The notes: generated by a model from the letters alone, not told the origin. A DNA stretch of 64,000 nt from Micrasema longulum (GCA_022494885.1 JAGVSM010002892.1:57554-121553); one strand, 5' to 3'. Shown: positions 47,701 through 57,480, counted from the first letter of the stretch. Numbers and translations: made by a program.

Positions 47701-50700
47701 CTCACCATTTCGGTAGTGTACTTTCCCCATTTCTACGCGTTGCTCGACTAAAAACGCTGCATGACTTTTAACCTCAAACTTTGCCAACGACACATGCGAA
47801 ATATCTGCGTTCCATATTTGACATAACGAAAATTATTCGAAATTCAAAATTCAAGTATGTTTTACCCAATGCTAATATTTTTTTGCTTCTTTGTTATTTT
47901 AAAAGTTTTACATTATGATTGCTGACCATGCAAGAGGTCTCGGGTTCAATTTCCGACATGGTTGACTTGAAAGTTTTATTCAAAAAAGTGTTTTTACACG
48001 AGAATATTTCATAGTCCCCGGACTGGTACTTGAAGCCTAAGACTAATCACTTTACTTTCGTGCAGCAAAAATGATTACGAGACGCTAAGGTTGGACTACC
48101 AAAGCAGTGCTCTAAAAGTGCTTCATACAAGAGACGTAAATAAACTTAAAGTGAGTAGAATATTTCTACACAGTCCACACCATCCTATATGTTGCGAATA
48201 TTAGTGTACAAAACATTCAATGTAATGAGCTGACCAAACATTCTTTTTTATGGAAAAATTCAAACAATATAGAAGTTCAAATATAGGCAGAATGGTGTAT
48301 GTTATACAGTATGTAAAGTGACAAGTTGAACTACCCAATGACAGGTCATAAGCCTTGTAAATGCCTAGACTTCTACATTCCCTTGTAAAAAATGTTCTTC
48401 ATTTCTGTTGTAACATATTAATACATTTAAATAGTTTATTTTTCCAGTTATGATAATCACATACAACAGGTGCCATTCAGCCTTGGCTTGCCAATACAAC
48501 AAACGATTGTGTCACTAGCACAATTCTTAAACCCACCTATTCACAATCACAACTCAGTATCCGGATCAACTTTACTATTTATAACGTCTAAGTTGACACA
48601 CATTTAATCAAATAGGAGCATGGCATATTTGAATCGTTTCCCAAACATGGATTTCTGTGTCCAGGCGTATGAAGAATACAGTTCTGAGTGTGAAATAGAA
48701 CCAGAACCCTGTAACAGTGTTTTCGACTCGATAGCTGCTCCCAGGTAAAAATTCCGTGTAAGGGAATCGAGCGAGGAAAAGTCCACCTAGTTGTCAAGTA
48801 ATTAATACATTTGCCAACAATTCTCGAGGTCCTGAGTTCGATTCCTGGCAGGGTGGAAGAGAAATATTGGTTTTAAATATTGTTAAAACTGCAATACTTC
48901 GTTGTTTCTGGAATAGCACCTTAAGCCTAAGACTAATCACCTTACCTTGTGTTACAGATGATCGAAACGTAACCCTTGGTTTATCAATGCTGTGCCCTAT
49001 GCACTTAACTGGATGATGAAAGGGGGATGATGATAATAATGATTTTATCAAGTATTATATCAATCAATAAAATAGTCATAAATACACATTAAGCTACAAA
49101 TAAAAGTAACTCAAGACGAATTTGAAATATAAATAATAAATAAAATAAAATTTGTCTACAAAGCAAAATAGGAATATTTAACAAATATCAACAGAGATGG
49201 AGAATATTTTACAGAAGGACACATGGAACCGGCACCAATACGACCGAAGAATTCTTAATACAGCGCAAAATGAAAAATTCAATAGAAAAAGTTTTTGAAA
49301 ACTTTCCCTCTGGAGTGCGTCTAAAATCTATATTGTGTCTAAGAGTAATCTGTTTGATCACTGACGTCTTTACTTGAAGAACTATCACTATTTTTTATTT
49401 TATTATTTCTGGTGGATCAAACCTACTTTGCATCTCCTAAAATAAACAAACGAGGAGACACTTTGTCAATTGACTTTATCTAACTAACTGTTATTAAATA
49501 TGTGTATATAACCACTTACCGACGTTTGTATGCCTACCTTTTTCGAGACGTACCCGTCTCTTCGTCAGGACACGAATGAAACCAACATGCAAAACCCACT
49601 TTACACTCTCACTATAGTTGCACAAAAATATAAAACCAACATGCCACGCATTTTAATAAGCAATATTTACATGCACTGATTAGATTATGAAAATATTTTA
49701 TCTAGTGGGAGAAATAGTTGAAAAAAGAGGAAGAAGATAAAGATATGGGGCGTGAGTTTAATAAATATAGGGTGACCATTACATGGAACATCGTAAAGTG
49801 GGCTATATTGAAAGGTTGTTTGGTTATTGATCAAAGGAACATTTTTTTTAAAGTATTCCTAATCTGAAATATTTCCATATTATTTACTTTTAACCCTTCA
49901 TTATATGTATGTAAAATTTTAACTCTTGTATCTTTATTAAAATCATGGTAAGTGGTTATATACAAATAATTAATCACATTCTGTTTAATGTTTGACCACA
50001 AAACTAATGCTTTAAATAATTATATAAAATATTAATAAAACTTTATCTTAACCTTAAAATGAGGCGAAATATTTGCTACAGTTACTCGGCGTAGATTTTT
50101 TTTTACATTTGTGCCAATTATACATCAGTACCTTAGAGGATAAAACATAGGAGCCCACTTTTTGCCATTTTGAAGTGAAAATTGCAGATATTATCGCAAT
50201 AAGCTATTTTGTGTGAATAAAATACCGAAGTCCAAATTCGACAAAAAATGTTTTTTTAATTTGAATTAAAAACCTGAAGTTCCTTGTGTTTTAATGCAAA
50301 AACACCCGTAGTTCCAGATACGCTATTTTAAAATGTACTTTTTATCATCTAAATAATAAATCTTTAAATTTAAAGCTTTTTATAGACTAAAATTATTTCA
50401 ACAATGTTTGAGTATGTCCAAATGCTTGCAGACTGGTTGGATTTCCTCCCTATTCATATTAAAATTTATTTCAACTGAGAAGGAAAACATTTTTGAGAAG
50501 GGAATATGGAAGTCTAGGCATTTACAGGGCTTATGACCTGTCATTGCCTGGTTTAAGTGGCCACGTTACACACTGTGTAACACTAACCATTCTGCCCATG
50601 TTTGAACATCCACATTTCCTCAACTCTTCCATCTGTTGACTTTTGTGAAGTAAAGGAGCTGAAACCTTTATTATGGAAAAAGTAAAAGAAGAAGTACGAA

Positions 50701-53700
50701 AATTGGAAAATTGTTTTCAGGCGTTGCCTATTAGGTGATTTGGTTCAGCCGGATGAATCTTACCCCCATTTATTATTTCATTTGGTTGAAAAGCTATGAT
50801 GTTTTGGAAATCTCACAATCCAAAATCTTGTTTCCTGGACATTTCGTCCAATGTGACTCCCATGGTTTATCCTTTAAGGCACATTATGATGTAATCAAAA
50901 ATATTTTTGAATGAACAAATGTATGTTGAAAACTCGTTTTTTTATCATTTCCAAAAACCCTCAAGTTTTCGGTGCTGGGGGATCTCCCTGATTCATATTT
51001 TCATTTTGTTAATGTGACAGTCATAATATTTGTTCCTAACTGAACCAACATATTTTTTTATTATCGTTTTGTCTTCCATGTATTTTTTTGTTTAAAAACA
51101 TACGTATCACTCAAGTAGGTACAAACATTTGTTTTATTACTCATGTAATTACAAAGTCATGTAAAAACGCGAAAAATAGAAAAAATAAAACTTGTTTTTT
51201 TGTACATCGTTTGATTAGTTTTAACTTGACTTAAGCCATGGTTTCCATGAAGTCAAACACATTTTTTTTAAAAGAGTTATAATTGTAAATACATATTGAA
51301 TATTACTTTACATACATAGTGAATACATAGTGAATATTACTTTACTTTTATTAATAACTTTTTGCTTATAAGAGATAGACCCCCCCTTTTCAAAAAAAAT
51401 TTTTTTTGCGATATTTTAAAAATGTATTTTCATATTATGACAACACACATTGTATAATTGTATAATTGAATAAATACGTAATCTTGGAAATAATAATTTT
51501 ACAGTATACACTGGTGTACACCGATTAGCCGAGAGTCAACTTCATTAAAATTGTAACTAGATAATTAAAATAATTTTCATACTCGGCGTGGTGACGGGAT
51601 AAGTTGTTTATTACATAAATATTGCAATACCTGCTTCGACGTTTCGTAATAAACCAAACCCTATGAAATCAAATGCAACCTTGTTATTAATTTGAATTAT
51701 TTTTAATCACTAGTTACTTATATATACTTAGTTACACCAATATACTTTAGGGTTTTGAGAAGCAATATTGTTGTGAAAAATAAAAAAAGAAATGCAATCG
51801 TTTGGATTTAAAATAAGAGTAAAATTACAACACATTATCCATTAGTCTAAGCTTATTCTAACGGATGTTAGTAAATATTAGTATATAACTACTTATATAC
51901 TAATACTTACTTCTACCTCCTTCTTTTCCCAAACTCCCACCCCCACCCATGCTCTAAAATACCACTAAATGTTATTAACCTAATTTTTAATGCATGTTTG
52001 GACTCGGTGGTGATTGCATCCTTCTATTACTCTGCATGCAACTTATGTATTTTTTCGTAAATACTATGTACCTATAGGTACTACGTGATGGTAAAGGTGA
52101 AGTGTATTTTAATATTTGCATGACGTTACATTTAATATTTGACGAAGAGAAGAGTACGTCTCTAAACCAGTAGATATAAAAAAATAGTACCTTATTATAT
52201 TTTTGAGCACGGAACGCTTGTTTTTTTTATGAGTTGCCTCCATAAAATTCTTAAATTGTCACCATAGTTTTCCTATCCATACCCAGGGTGCATAGGGCAA
52301 CGCATTGTAATATCAAATACAAAAAACAACAGCGTATCCCAATCATCTGTTGCGTGTAGGTAAGATGGTCAGCCTTACGTTTCAGGAGCCAGTCCAGCGA
52401 CAGTGAAATATTGCTTTGTAAAACCACCTTCAAAACAAATGGTTGGGTGCTAGAACTCGAACCCGGGATCACAGGCACGTCAGGCGTATTTAAGTAAAAG
52501 ACTTCAGGAAAAAAGTATAATATGATAATTATAAACATAACTATACCAAAATTAATATATTACAACCGAGATGGAGAACATTTAAGAAAGTATGTTAAAA
52601 CATGGTTCAGCCGGATGAATCACCCACATAATGAAGGTTTCAGATCTTTTACGTCGCAAAAGTCAACAAAAGCCACTTACAACAGCCAATGAAAGGTCAT
52701 CAACCCTGTTAATACCTAGACATCTATATTCCTATTTCGAAAATGTTTTCCATCACTGTTGTAACTTATTAATTTTAATAACTCCCTAGGGCATTGCCAA
52801 CAAGCCAGAAGAGGTCATGAGTTTAAGATACCTGAAAGTAGAAATCTAAGGTCATAGCGATTTGTATACTGAAATCCGAGAACAGGTCAACAGAGCATCA
52901 ACTGTGTCGGGGTGTCTGAGGAATGTAATATGGAGAAATAAGAATATGCGAACTGATAGTAAGGTTAGAATTTACAAGATATGTGTGAGGCTCATCACTT
53001 ATCATGACGTATGCTGTGGAAGCGCGGGCTGACACTGTTCTTACCAATGAGCCGCTCAGAACTACTGAAATGAAGGTTTTAAGGTCCATTTTCTGTAACA
53101 CATATCTTAGAATCTTTTAAAAGACGATTAAGAAGAACTCCTTAGGAAGATGAAAAACTCTTTAGGAGGATGAATCCAGTCCTTGTCTTAAAAAATTTAG
53201 GCAAACTCAAAACATTGTTGAATTCCAATATATTTTTTATACGTATCGGAATGCTGGGTTGTGTATATTTTTACATATTACATATATTGAGTTATGTGAA
53301 TTCAAACAGTTTCATTTAACAATCTGCTTGGCAACCGATAGAAATCGTTTTCTTTTAATTTTGAACAAAAGATAATTAAATTTTATTGGCAAGCTGCACC
53401 AGACATTTCCGTAAATACATTATTACATAATATTACGAATTTGGTTTACCAAAGAATATATTGAAACGTTTTATTTTATGGCGGATTCGATATAAAAGTC
53501 ATTGATGCAATTTCAGTAAAAAATTCTATCCATTTTAATACAATTTTCACGGTTACATATTTTTTTAAATATTTTTTTTTTTTTATTTATTTATATATAC
53601 GCCCAATAGGCGTTTTTAAGGACACGTGTATGCATATAAAATTATAATAAAAGAAAGTAAAAAGTTACAATAGCATACAGGTGTGTTCTTTAAACCCTGT

Positions 53701-56700
53701 CACATCCGAAGCCACGATGATCAGTTTGAGCAAGGAGACATATTGGCACATTAAAATATTTTTTTAGAACGAATAAAATCTTAAAAAATAAAATATATGA
53801 AAAAAACAAATTATTGCTTACTTCTGCAGGGGAGAAAAGAGGAGGGGGGAGTCTGAACTGCACGGCCGCGCCCCCCTCGCTTCTTCCCTGCAGAAGTAAG
53901 CAACCATTTGTTTTTTTTCTATATTTTATTTTTTAAGATTTTAGTCGTTCTAAAAAAATGTTTTAATGTGACAATATGTCTTCTTTCTCATACTGATCAT
54001 CGTGGTTTCGGATGTGACAGGGTTTAAAGAACATTCTGTATAGTAGACTAGGTAAGAGCTGAAACAAATAAATAATATAATTCAATTAGATGAATCTCAC
54101 CCGCAGAAATAAAGGTTTCAGCTCATTAACTTCATAAACGTCAACAGATTAAAGAATTGAAGGAACATATATGTTCAAATATGGGCAAAATGGTGAATGT
54201 TACACAGTGTGTAAAGCGGCCACTTAAACCAGCCATTGACAGGTCATAAGCCCTGTAGATGCCTAGACTTCTATATTACCTTCTCTTAAATGTTCTTCAT
54301 CTCTGTTGTAATATGTTAATAACTTTAGATGTTTCTATCATCGGATAAAACGGTTTAGGTACTCGTATACCGTCCTTTTTTCTAAAAACTTCCTTTAAAC
54401 TTAAACATTGCTGGGGATGGCGTAGCGGTCATATTGCGCATTGGCTCAGTATCTAGAAAATACGCCAGACTGAACATTAAACATCCATCAAGTGCGTTAT
54501 CATGATTAAATAAATATACGCTATGCACATGTCTAATGTCTGTCGACTATCGGGATCTGGATGCGAATTAATAACAGTATAATTTACAAGTAGCCGGAAA
54601 TTCTAAATCTTACTCTATTATCTCTCACGCAGATACCAATATTTGGAAATTTATCTAAATTAAAATTATGATAAAAATATATTAACACATTAAAACAGAG
54701 ATGAAGAACATTTTAGAGAAGGTGACTCCCCAGGAAGTTGAATCCAGACCTTGTTTACAAAAATTTGGACAAACTCAAAATATTGTTAAATATTATATTA
54801 TGTTTAACCTACACATCAAAAAGAAAATTATTTAGTGAAAGAATATTTATTGTTTACAAAAACAAATAACGCCCGATTTTTTGCTAAAAATCGGAAAAAA
54901 TTTGAAAAATCGGAAAAGACCATAATAGGTCTAGTTACAAAATGTTTAAAATTAAAACATGGTTTCGTTTTCGTCAAAACTATAGTTTATCTTACTTTTG
55001 TCATACAACTTATTATGTGCATTTTTATAAAAACGGAACAATTATTATTTTATTGATATTTAAAGCATTAACTTTGTGGACAAACATTTTACTAAATGTT
55101 ATTAAATATTTGTATTAAACCACTTACCGACTTGTATATGTCTACCGGTTTCGAGACGTACCCGTCTCTTCGTCAGGACACCGATTAAACCAACATGCAA
55201 AACCCACTATACACGGGTACGTCTCGAAACCGGTAGACATAGAAAAGTCGGTAAGTGGTTATTTACAATTATTTAATATCATTTGGTATTTTTTATATTT
55301 TTTTTATGGAATAACCCGCTAAGCCTCTATTTAGAGGCTTGTCAGCAGGTAGGAAAGAGAGGATATGGAAGGAGGTAATGAAATATACACTACAACACCT
55401 AGACCAATGAGAAAATATCTTTCTTGGATTTTTTTCTTGCAACTGGCGGGAATCAAACCCGCGACGCCTGTTTCACAGTTGACCGTCTAACCAACTGCTT
55501 CACGGCGCCTGTTAACAAAACATGTTTTAACTTAATTTTATTTTGGTACCACTAGCCTTAATACAAACATAATATAATTCAAACGTATTACCATTCCAAG
55601 CGTATCCTTCGATCACTCCAATGGAACTAATGATTCGGCACCTCAATTCCAACACAATGTGATTCGACTCTGGCAAAAATGTAATGAGTTTTTGAGTTAT
55701 AAAATTATATATTTCGTTTGGATTATTCATATTAACCGATCCTATTAAACCAGCTAAAGCGTTCTGTAAAGCTCCAATTTGTCGAGGAGTCACCTCTAAT
55801 CCGCAAATCTCGCAACACCAATTGGAGGAAAAATCTAAAGGGTCTGTTGGTAAAATAATTCCTTGACAAGACCTATCTAAACAGCGCAACCCAGAAAGGT
55901 AAGTGCCAAATTCAGTTTTGTCGGAACAACGCGCACATTTGCAGAGGAAATGTTTTGTGGTCATCAAATGATGTCTCCTAGCCGGAGTTCCTCTCAATAA
56001 ATTAGTGTAAAATGTAAAAATTTCCGAGCCTTTCGGAATAAAAGAAGTTGATCGAACAAACATTTGACCAAAATCGTCGAAATCAGTTCGAATATTTGGA
56101 ACGCAAGAGTGATTCATTAAAGCAGCTACTGGAAATAATCCACGCAAATCTGCATGGTCAGCATTCTTCGTAGTCAGTAACATTTCGTAAGCATTTGCAT
56201 CAAGTGCACAACATGCTCTTTTCATTATAAACTCTTCGTCCTTCGTAACAATAAAATGTTTTTCAATGAAACTTGCTTCCGAGCCGTGTCTTGGCGAGTT
56301 GTGATAAGCCAGGCACAGAAGAAACTCTTTTTCCCGATCGTTCAGAAGTAAAGCTCTCAGAGGTACTAAGGTCTTGGCGAAACTTTGAGGATCGAGGCTG
56401 TTCCGAAATCCTGTAACATTCCATGCAGTTATAAGTTTGCACTCGGATTTGTGTGGTGAAGAATTCTCGCAAAATACTGAACAAACCGGCAGCCCGCACC
56501 CCATGGAACACGTTCGAGGGATGATTTTAGAAGTGTAACAACAAACGCAACCTATCGGCGAATCGGGTGAGTTTCTAGGACCCATTATCAAGGGGTAATC
56601 TACGAATATCAGTTCTCCAATAGCGATGTCCTTATTGGCAAACACGCCCCGACCTTCCAAACTCGATTGGTTAACAACCAATTTGTTAAGTGATTTATTT

Positions 56701-56813
56701 TCGATTAAAGAATCTAAATGATCGGTCACTAATGAATTTATATTGGCTAGATCAGACATATTGCTTTGCCTAGGAGCACGCGACGACTGAAAGATCAAAT
56801 TAGATTTTTTCAT
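38648..56813 (-). CDS. SmydA-type SET/MYND protein, three exons (517 codons)
   Basis: Exons 56813-55592, 41081-40897 and 38794-38648 join in phase (1, then 0). SMYD/SmydA proteins are SET-domain lysine methyltransferases with a MYND zinc finger inserted in the SET domain; the SmydA group is expanded in arthropods, and substrates are mostly unknown. Visible features: SET start LEGRGVFANKDIAIGE (res 52-67), MYND Cys/His cluster (res 89-125, ending H-x3-C), ALMNHSCVPN (231-240, NHxC of the active site), FTFYTNLL (266-273), post-SET CKCARC (291-296) and LPTDPL..SNWCCEIC (321-337). The C-terminal helical region (LSAEWLQRVRRLCLEVL; LETEIVEIMNVYCDVL) resembles the TPR-like end of the family. Intron 1 is 14.5 kb. 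Reading on past the exon 1 donor gives a false end at 55527. A second possible start is Met19. Confidence 0.8.
39430..39690 (+). repeat. Family A repeat, near-complete forward copy
   Basis: It runs from CATCAACGAATAAAAGAATT through TAAGTGGCCACTTAAACC, GACAGGTCATAAGCCCTGTG and CCCCAGGGAGTTGCATCTAG to AAAATGTTGTT. The left end (GGCGTTGCC part) is missing. It lies in SmydA intron 2. Confidence 0.65.
39835..40400 (+). mobile_element. LINE RT remnant
   Basis: The frame reads LGRIRKFVDKDSYKNIYNSI then IEPHINYCSSILFL and LTILQNKALRNYFF, the standard ...IY.SLI.PHI.Y......W......L..LQN+A.R region. The same family is at 60055-60500. Stops show decay. Confidence 0.65.
40897..41081 (-). CDS. SmydA gene, exon 2
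   Basis: 185 bases between TTTTCTAG (acceptor) and CAG|GTTCAT (donor). The first two bases complete the Glu codon opened by exon 1. It encodes LSAEWLQRVRRLCLEVLRPL then GRLQLQRGLRAPRVALQYQR and SLLHTLIRLEDREHPSEDNI. It is strikingly GC-rich (GC-ending codons) against an AT-rich background. The donor has a weaker consensus (GTTCAT). Confidence 0.75.
41180..41312. repeat. Short repeat shared with 43270-43400
   Basis: Both contain TGATTAAGCCTAACTA or TGATTATGCCTAGCTA, then an AATCGAGGTCTCGT-like block and CCTGTTTTCGGCAC or CCCGTTTTTCGCAC. The class is unknown. Confidence 0.35.
42680..43120 (-). mobile_element. LINE 3' end
   Basis: On minus it ends with GGCACTAAGTGCC followed by TTTTATTTCAATAAATTT, the same 3' end as the insertion at 24300-24873. 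The upstream part is AT-rich and alignable in patches (TAGTTTTCAATAATAA). Confidence 0.55.
43124..43700. other. Unassigned stretch in SmydA intron 1
   Basis: It contains the second copy of the short repeat (43270-43400) and an open frame on plus (43355-43693, with MADKTGTFFRFFDDPSSHMK) that I do not recognise. No start context, splice sites or homology support it as a gene. Confidence 0.25.
44130..44262 (-). mobile_element. SINE remnant (family C)
   Basis: On minus: GTAGTGTTTTGGACTCAATT and CCAGGTTCGAACACTGCTC. A box and B box are still visible; the head is diverged. Confidence 0.45.
44652..44834 (-). mobile_element. tRNA-derived SINE (family B)
   Basis: On minus: GGCGGCCTCCGTGGTGTAGT, then GAAGGTTCCGGGTTCGATTC (B box). 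The body ends at GTTGTGGTGC and a poly-A (T-run 44653-44668 on plus). Very similar to 11681-11842, so the family moved relatively recently. Confidence 0.75.
45183..45345 (-). mobile_element. tRNA-derived SINE (family C)
   Basis: On minus: GGTTGTGGTCCCGTGGCTTG head and GAGGTCCGAAGTTTAAACCC; the body contains AGTGAGTTTTTTACAACTCG and GAAAATGGCCACCAATGTTC. An AT microsatellite (45168-45180) adjoins its tail. Confidence 0.65.
46005..46090 (+). repeat. LINE-tail fragment shared with 33935-34015
   Basis: ATACTCTGTTTTACCTCTTA and TATATTGTAAAAAAAA match the copy at 33957 closely. Probably a short 3' UTR piece. Confidence 0.35.
46790..47040. other. GC-richer islet in SmydA intron 1
   Basis: It contains CACCGGAGCTGCACTAGTGC and CCGTGAGCCGCGAGCGTTCG, above local GC. 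It could be a decayed element or a regulatory region. No gene is supported. Confidence 0.25.
47490..47850 (-). mobile_element. Transposase remnant with helix-turn-helix (DUF4817-like) segment
   Basis: On minus, 47670-47500 reads APSRAAVENLINKFETVGSV then QNVKTGGSPRKGRSLENIAA, the wording of HTH domains in transposase-like sequences of arthropods (I..LV.KF..TGSV.D....GRPR...T.ENI). The upstream part (VKSHAAFLVEQRVEMGKVHY) is in another frame. A dead fragment. Confidence 0.55.
47915..48205 (+). mobile_element. tRNA-derived SINE (family E)
   Basis: GCAAGAGGTCTCGGGTTCAATTT carries the B box. GCCTAAGACTAATCACTTTAC follows, as in the copies at 48640 and 52230. Moderately diverged. Confidence 0.5.
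48235..48425 (+). repeat. Family A repeat, partial forward copy
   Basis: Contains AGAAGTTCAAATATAGGCAG, AATGACAGGTCATAAGCCTT and TGTTCTTCATTTCTGTTGTA. Confidence 0.55.
48640..49060 (+). mobile_element. tRNA-derived SINE (family E), longest copy
   Basis: GGTCCTGAGTTCGATTCCTG is the B box. The body has CTTAAGCCTAAGACTAATCA and CAATGCTGTGCCCTATGCAC. The end is a GATGATGATAATAATG simple tail. Upstream, 48640-48780 matches 23560-23745. Confidence 0.55.
49500..49966. mobile_element. Element with inverted ACCACTTACC ends and a ribozyme-like core
   Basis: Left TATATAACCACTTACCGAC (49505-49523) and right GGTAAGTGGTTATATAC (49948-49964) are inverted. Inside, on minus, CCTGACGAAGAGACGGGTAC and GTCTCGAAAAAGG (49570-49533) form a strong stem with CTGACGA and GAAA on its sides. 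A shorter relative is at 55118-55260. Confidence 0.45.
50105..50880. repeat. Interspersed repeat (as 37690-38045), interrupted by family A
   Basis: The order of blocks is the same as at 37690, but the copy is split between GACTAAAATTATTTCA (50385-50400) and TTTGGTTGAAAAGCTATGAT (50781), where an intact family A copy sits. This gives a relative age: this repeat is older than the family A insertion. Confidence 0.55.
50401..50771 (-). repeat. Family A repeat, bounded copy with probable 9-bp target-site duplication
   Basis: Flanked by ATTATTTCA on both sides (50392-50400 and 50772-50780). The left end is ACAATGTTTGAGTATGTCC; the middle has GGTTTAAGTGGCCACGTTAC. After the GAGCTGAAACC block the right end is TTTTCAGGCGTTGCCTATTA to GAATCTTACCCCCAT, which is inverted relative to full forward copies. 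This is the best-defined copy and sets the element's ends. Confidence 0.65.
52230..52495 (-). mobile_element. tRNA-derived SINE (family E)
   Basis: On minus: GATCCCGGGTTCGAGTTCTA (B box) followed by the family body to GCCCTATGCACCCTGGG. The open frame on minus across it is fortuitous. Confidence 0.45.
52557..52795. repeat. Family A repeat, composite copy
   Basis: A short inverse start (ACAACCGAGATGGAGAACAT) is followed by the forward part from GGTTCAGCCGGATGAATC through AAAGCCACTTACAACAGCC to TTTTCCATCACTGTTGTAAC. A further end segment (TGAATCCAGTCCTTGTCT) is at 53165-53220 beyond an RTE fragment. Confidence 0.55.
52796..53110 (+). mobile_element. RTE-type LINE fragment
   Basis: The frame gives SLRYLKVEI then IREQVNRASTVSGCLRNVIW and MRTDSKVRIYKICVRLIT, the RTE sequence order (F.YLG..I, EI..RI..A......L, K.RIY...V...). 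It interrupts a family A copy, so it probably inserted into it. Confidence 0.6.
53575..53680 (-). mobile_element. LINE 3' tail (TAAA-rich)
   Basis: On minus: CTTAAAAACGCCTATTGGGC then GTATATATAAATAAATAAA. The small hairpin CGCC(C/T)AxTGGGCG plus the tail recurs at 57240-57300 and, diverged, 39390-39430. Confidence 0.45.
53684..54033. repeat. Near-perfect ~350-bp hairpin (foldback) in SmydA intron 1
   Basis: The left arm 53684-53834 (TGTTCTTTAAACCCTGTCAC... CTTACTTCTGCAGGGGAGAA) returns inverted at 53881-54033, with about ten mismatches in about 150 positions. The inner GGAGGGGGG and CCCCCCTC extend the stem, leaving a loop of about 20 bases (AGTCTGAACTGCACGGCCGC). No coding capacity. It would be transcribed within the SmydA pre-mRNA and fold into long double-stranded RNA. 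Confidence 0.9.
54085..54330 (+). repeat. Family A repeat, well-preserved forward copy
   Basis: ATAAAGGTTTCAGCTC, GGGCAAAATGGTGAATGTTA, CACTTAAACCAGCCATTGAC, CATCTCTGTTGTAATATG. Among the least diverged copies. Confidence 0.65.
54690..54790. repeat. Family A repeat, minimal composite copy
   Basis: Only the two outer parts are present and joined: AACAGAGATGAAGAACATTT (inverse) directly followed by GACTCCCCAGGAAGTTGAAT to CTCAAAATATTGTT (forward). Confidence 0.55.
55118..55260. repeat. Hairpin with ribozyme-like core
   Basis: The left arm 55118-55165 (AACCACTTACCGACTTG... GAGACGTACCCGT) is inverted at 55213-55260 (ACGGGTACGTCTCGAAACCG... GTCGGTAAGTGGTT) around a ~47-base loop. On minus, 55178-55140 holds CTGACGA, a GAGAC/GTCTC stem, GAAA and CCGG, then GTCGGTA. 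Related to 49500-49966. Confidence 0.65.
55300..55511 (-). mobile_element. tRNA-derived SINE (family D)
   Basis: On minus: GGCGCCGTGAAGCAGTTGGT head, GGCGTCGCGGGTTTGATTCC (B box), GTTGCAAGAAAAAAATCC, and the 3' hairpin CTGACAAGCCTC... ending AGCGGGTTATTCC. It lies just downstream of the SmydA exon 1 donor. Confidence 0.7.
55592..56813 (-). CDS. SmydA gene, exon 1 (SET and MYND domains)
   Basis: ATG at 56813; 407 codons plus one base, ending at IEGYAWN-G|GTAATA (donor 55591-55590). It holds the whole catalytic part: GRGVFANKD, the MYND cluster, NHSC, FYTNLL and the post-SET cysteines. The open frame continues 21 codons into the intron to 55527; those residues are not expected in the protein. 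An in-frame Met at residue 19 is the alternative start. Confidence 0.85.
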
Positions 56814-57124
56814 AAATGCTTCGAAAATCAGTTCACGCGGGGATGGCTTTCAGAGCTGGATCAAAATTAGGTAGGTAATAGTTTTATTTTTAAAATGCAT
56901 TTATTAATTTTATCCTAAAATAAATTGTACAATATAAATCTTACGTAGGTAGTATCAATTGATTAATATTTATAATCTTAAATAAATACTAAACGTCACT
57001 GATCATCACAATTTATTATAATAAACGCATTTATTTTATTCCTTTACGAAGTTTACACTGTCTTATACTTATTTGTATTGATATTTTACTGCACCCAATC
57101 GTTAGAGTAGGAATAAAAAGTTTT
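56814..57124. other. Upstream region of the SmydA gene
   Basis: AT-rich apart from CAGTTCACGCGGGGATGGCT just upstream of the ATG, which is probably 5' UTR. No clear TATA box or initiator could be chosen. Confidence 0.3.
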
Positions 57125-57250
57125 TTTTTTTTTATCTAGATTCGGATCCAATTGTGGTCGCGAAGGCACGGGCTAAAGGTTTAAGATTCGAAGCCCACTC
57201 AGTCACGTATTGATTCCAGCATTGATTTTCTATCACAATTATTTCTAATA
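57125..57250 (+). mobile_element. tRNA-like SINE head
   Basis: CCAATTGTGGTCGCGAAGGC and GGTTTAAGATTCGAAGCCC resemble A-box and B-box regions in tRNA spacing. The acceptor ends do not pair. The family is not determined. Confidence 0.35.
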
Positions 57251-57480
57251 ATTTATTTATTTATATACTCATATACGCTCAGTGGGCATTTTCAAGGACA
57301 AAGATGTATGCATAAGAAATTATTTTAAAAGAAAGAATATATAATAATAAATCAAAAGAACACAAATATACACCTTTGTTTAAACTTGCGACAAGTCCGT
57401 ACAAGTTTTTTTTCAAAATATAAATACAATAATCTATGTGATAGTTATATACGAGCCACAAACAAACTATAAGGTGTAAA
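57240..57480 (-). mobile_element. LINE 3' tail
   Basis: On minus: CTTGAAAATGCCCACTGAGC then GTATATAAATAAATAAAT, as in the tail at 53575. The upstream part is AT-rich with no frame. Confidence 0.4.

Noticed and set aside
55527..55591. The last 21 codons of the long SmydA frame as real C-terminus
   Set aside because: They follow a good GT donor, and exon 2 at 41081 continues the family's domain in the right phase.
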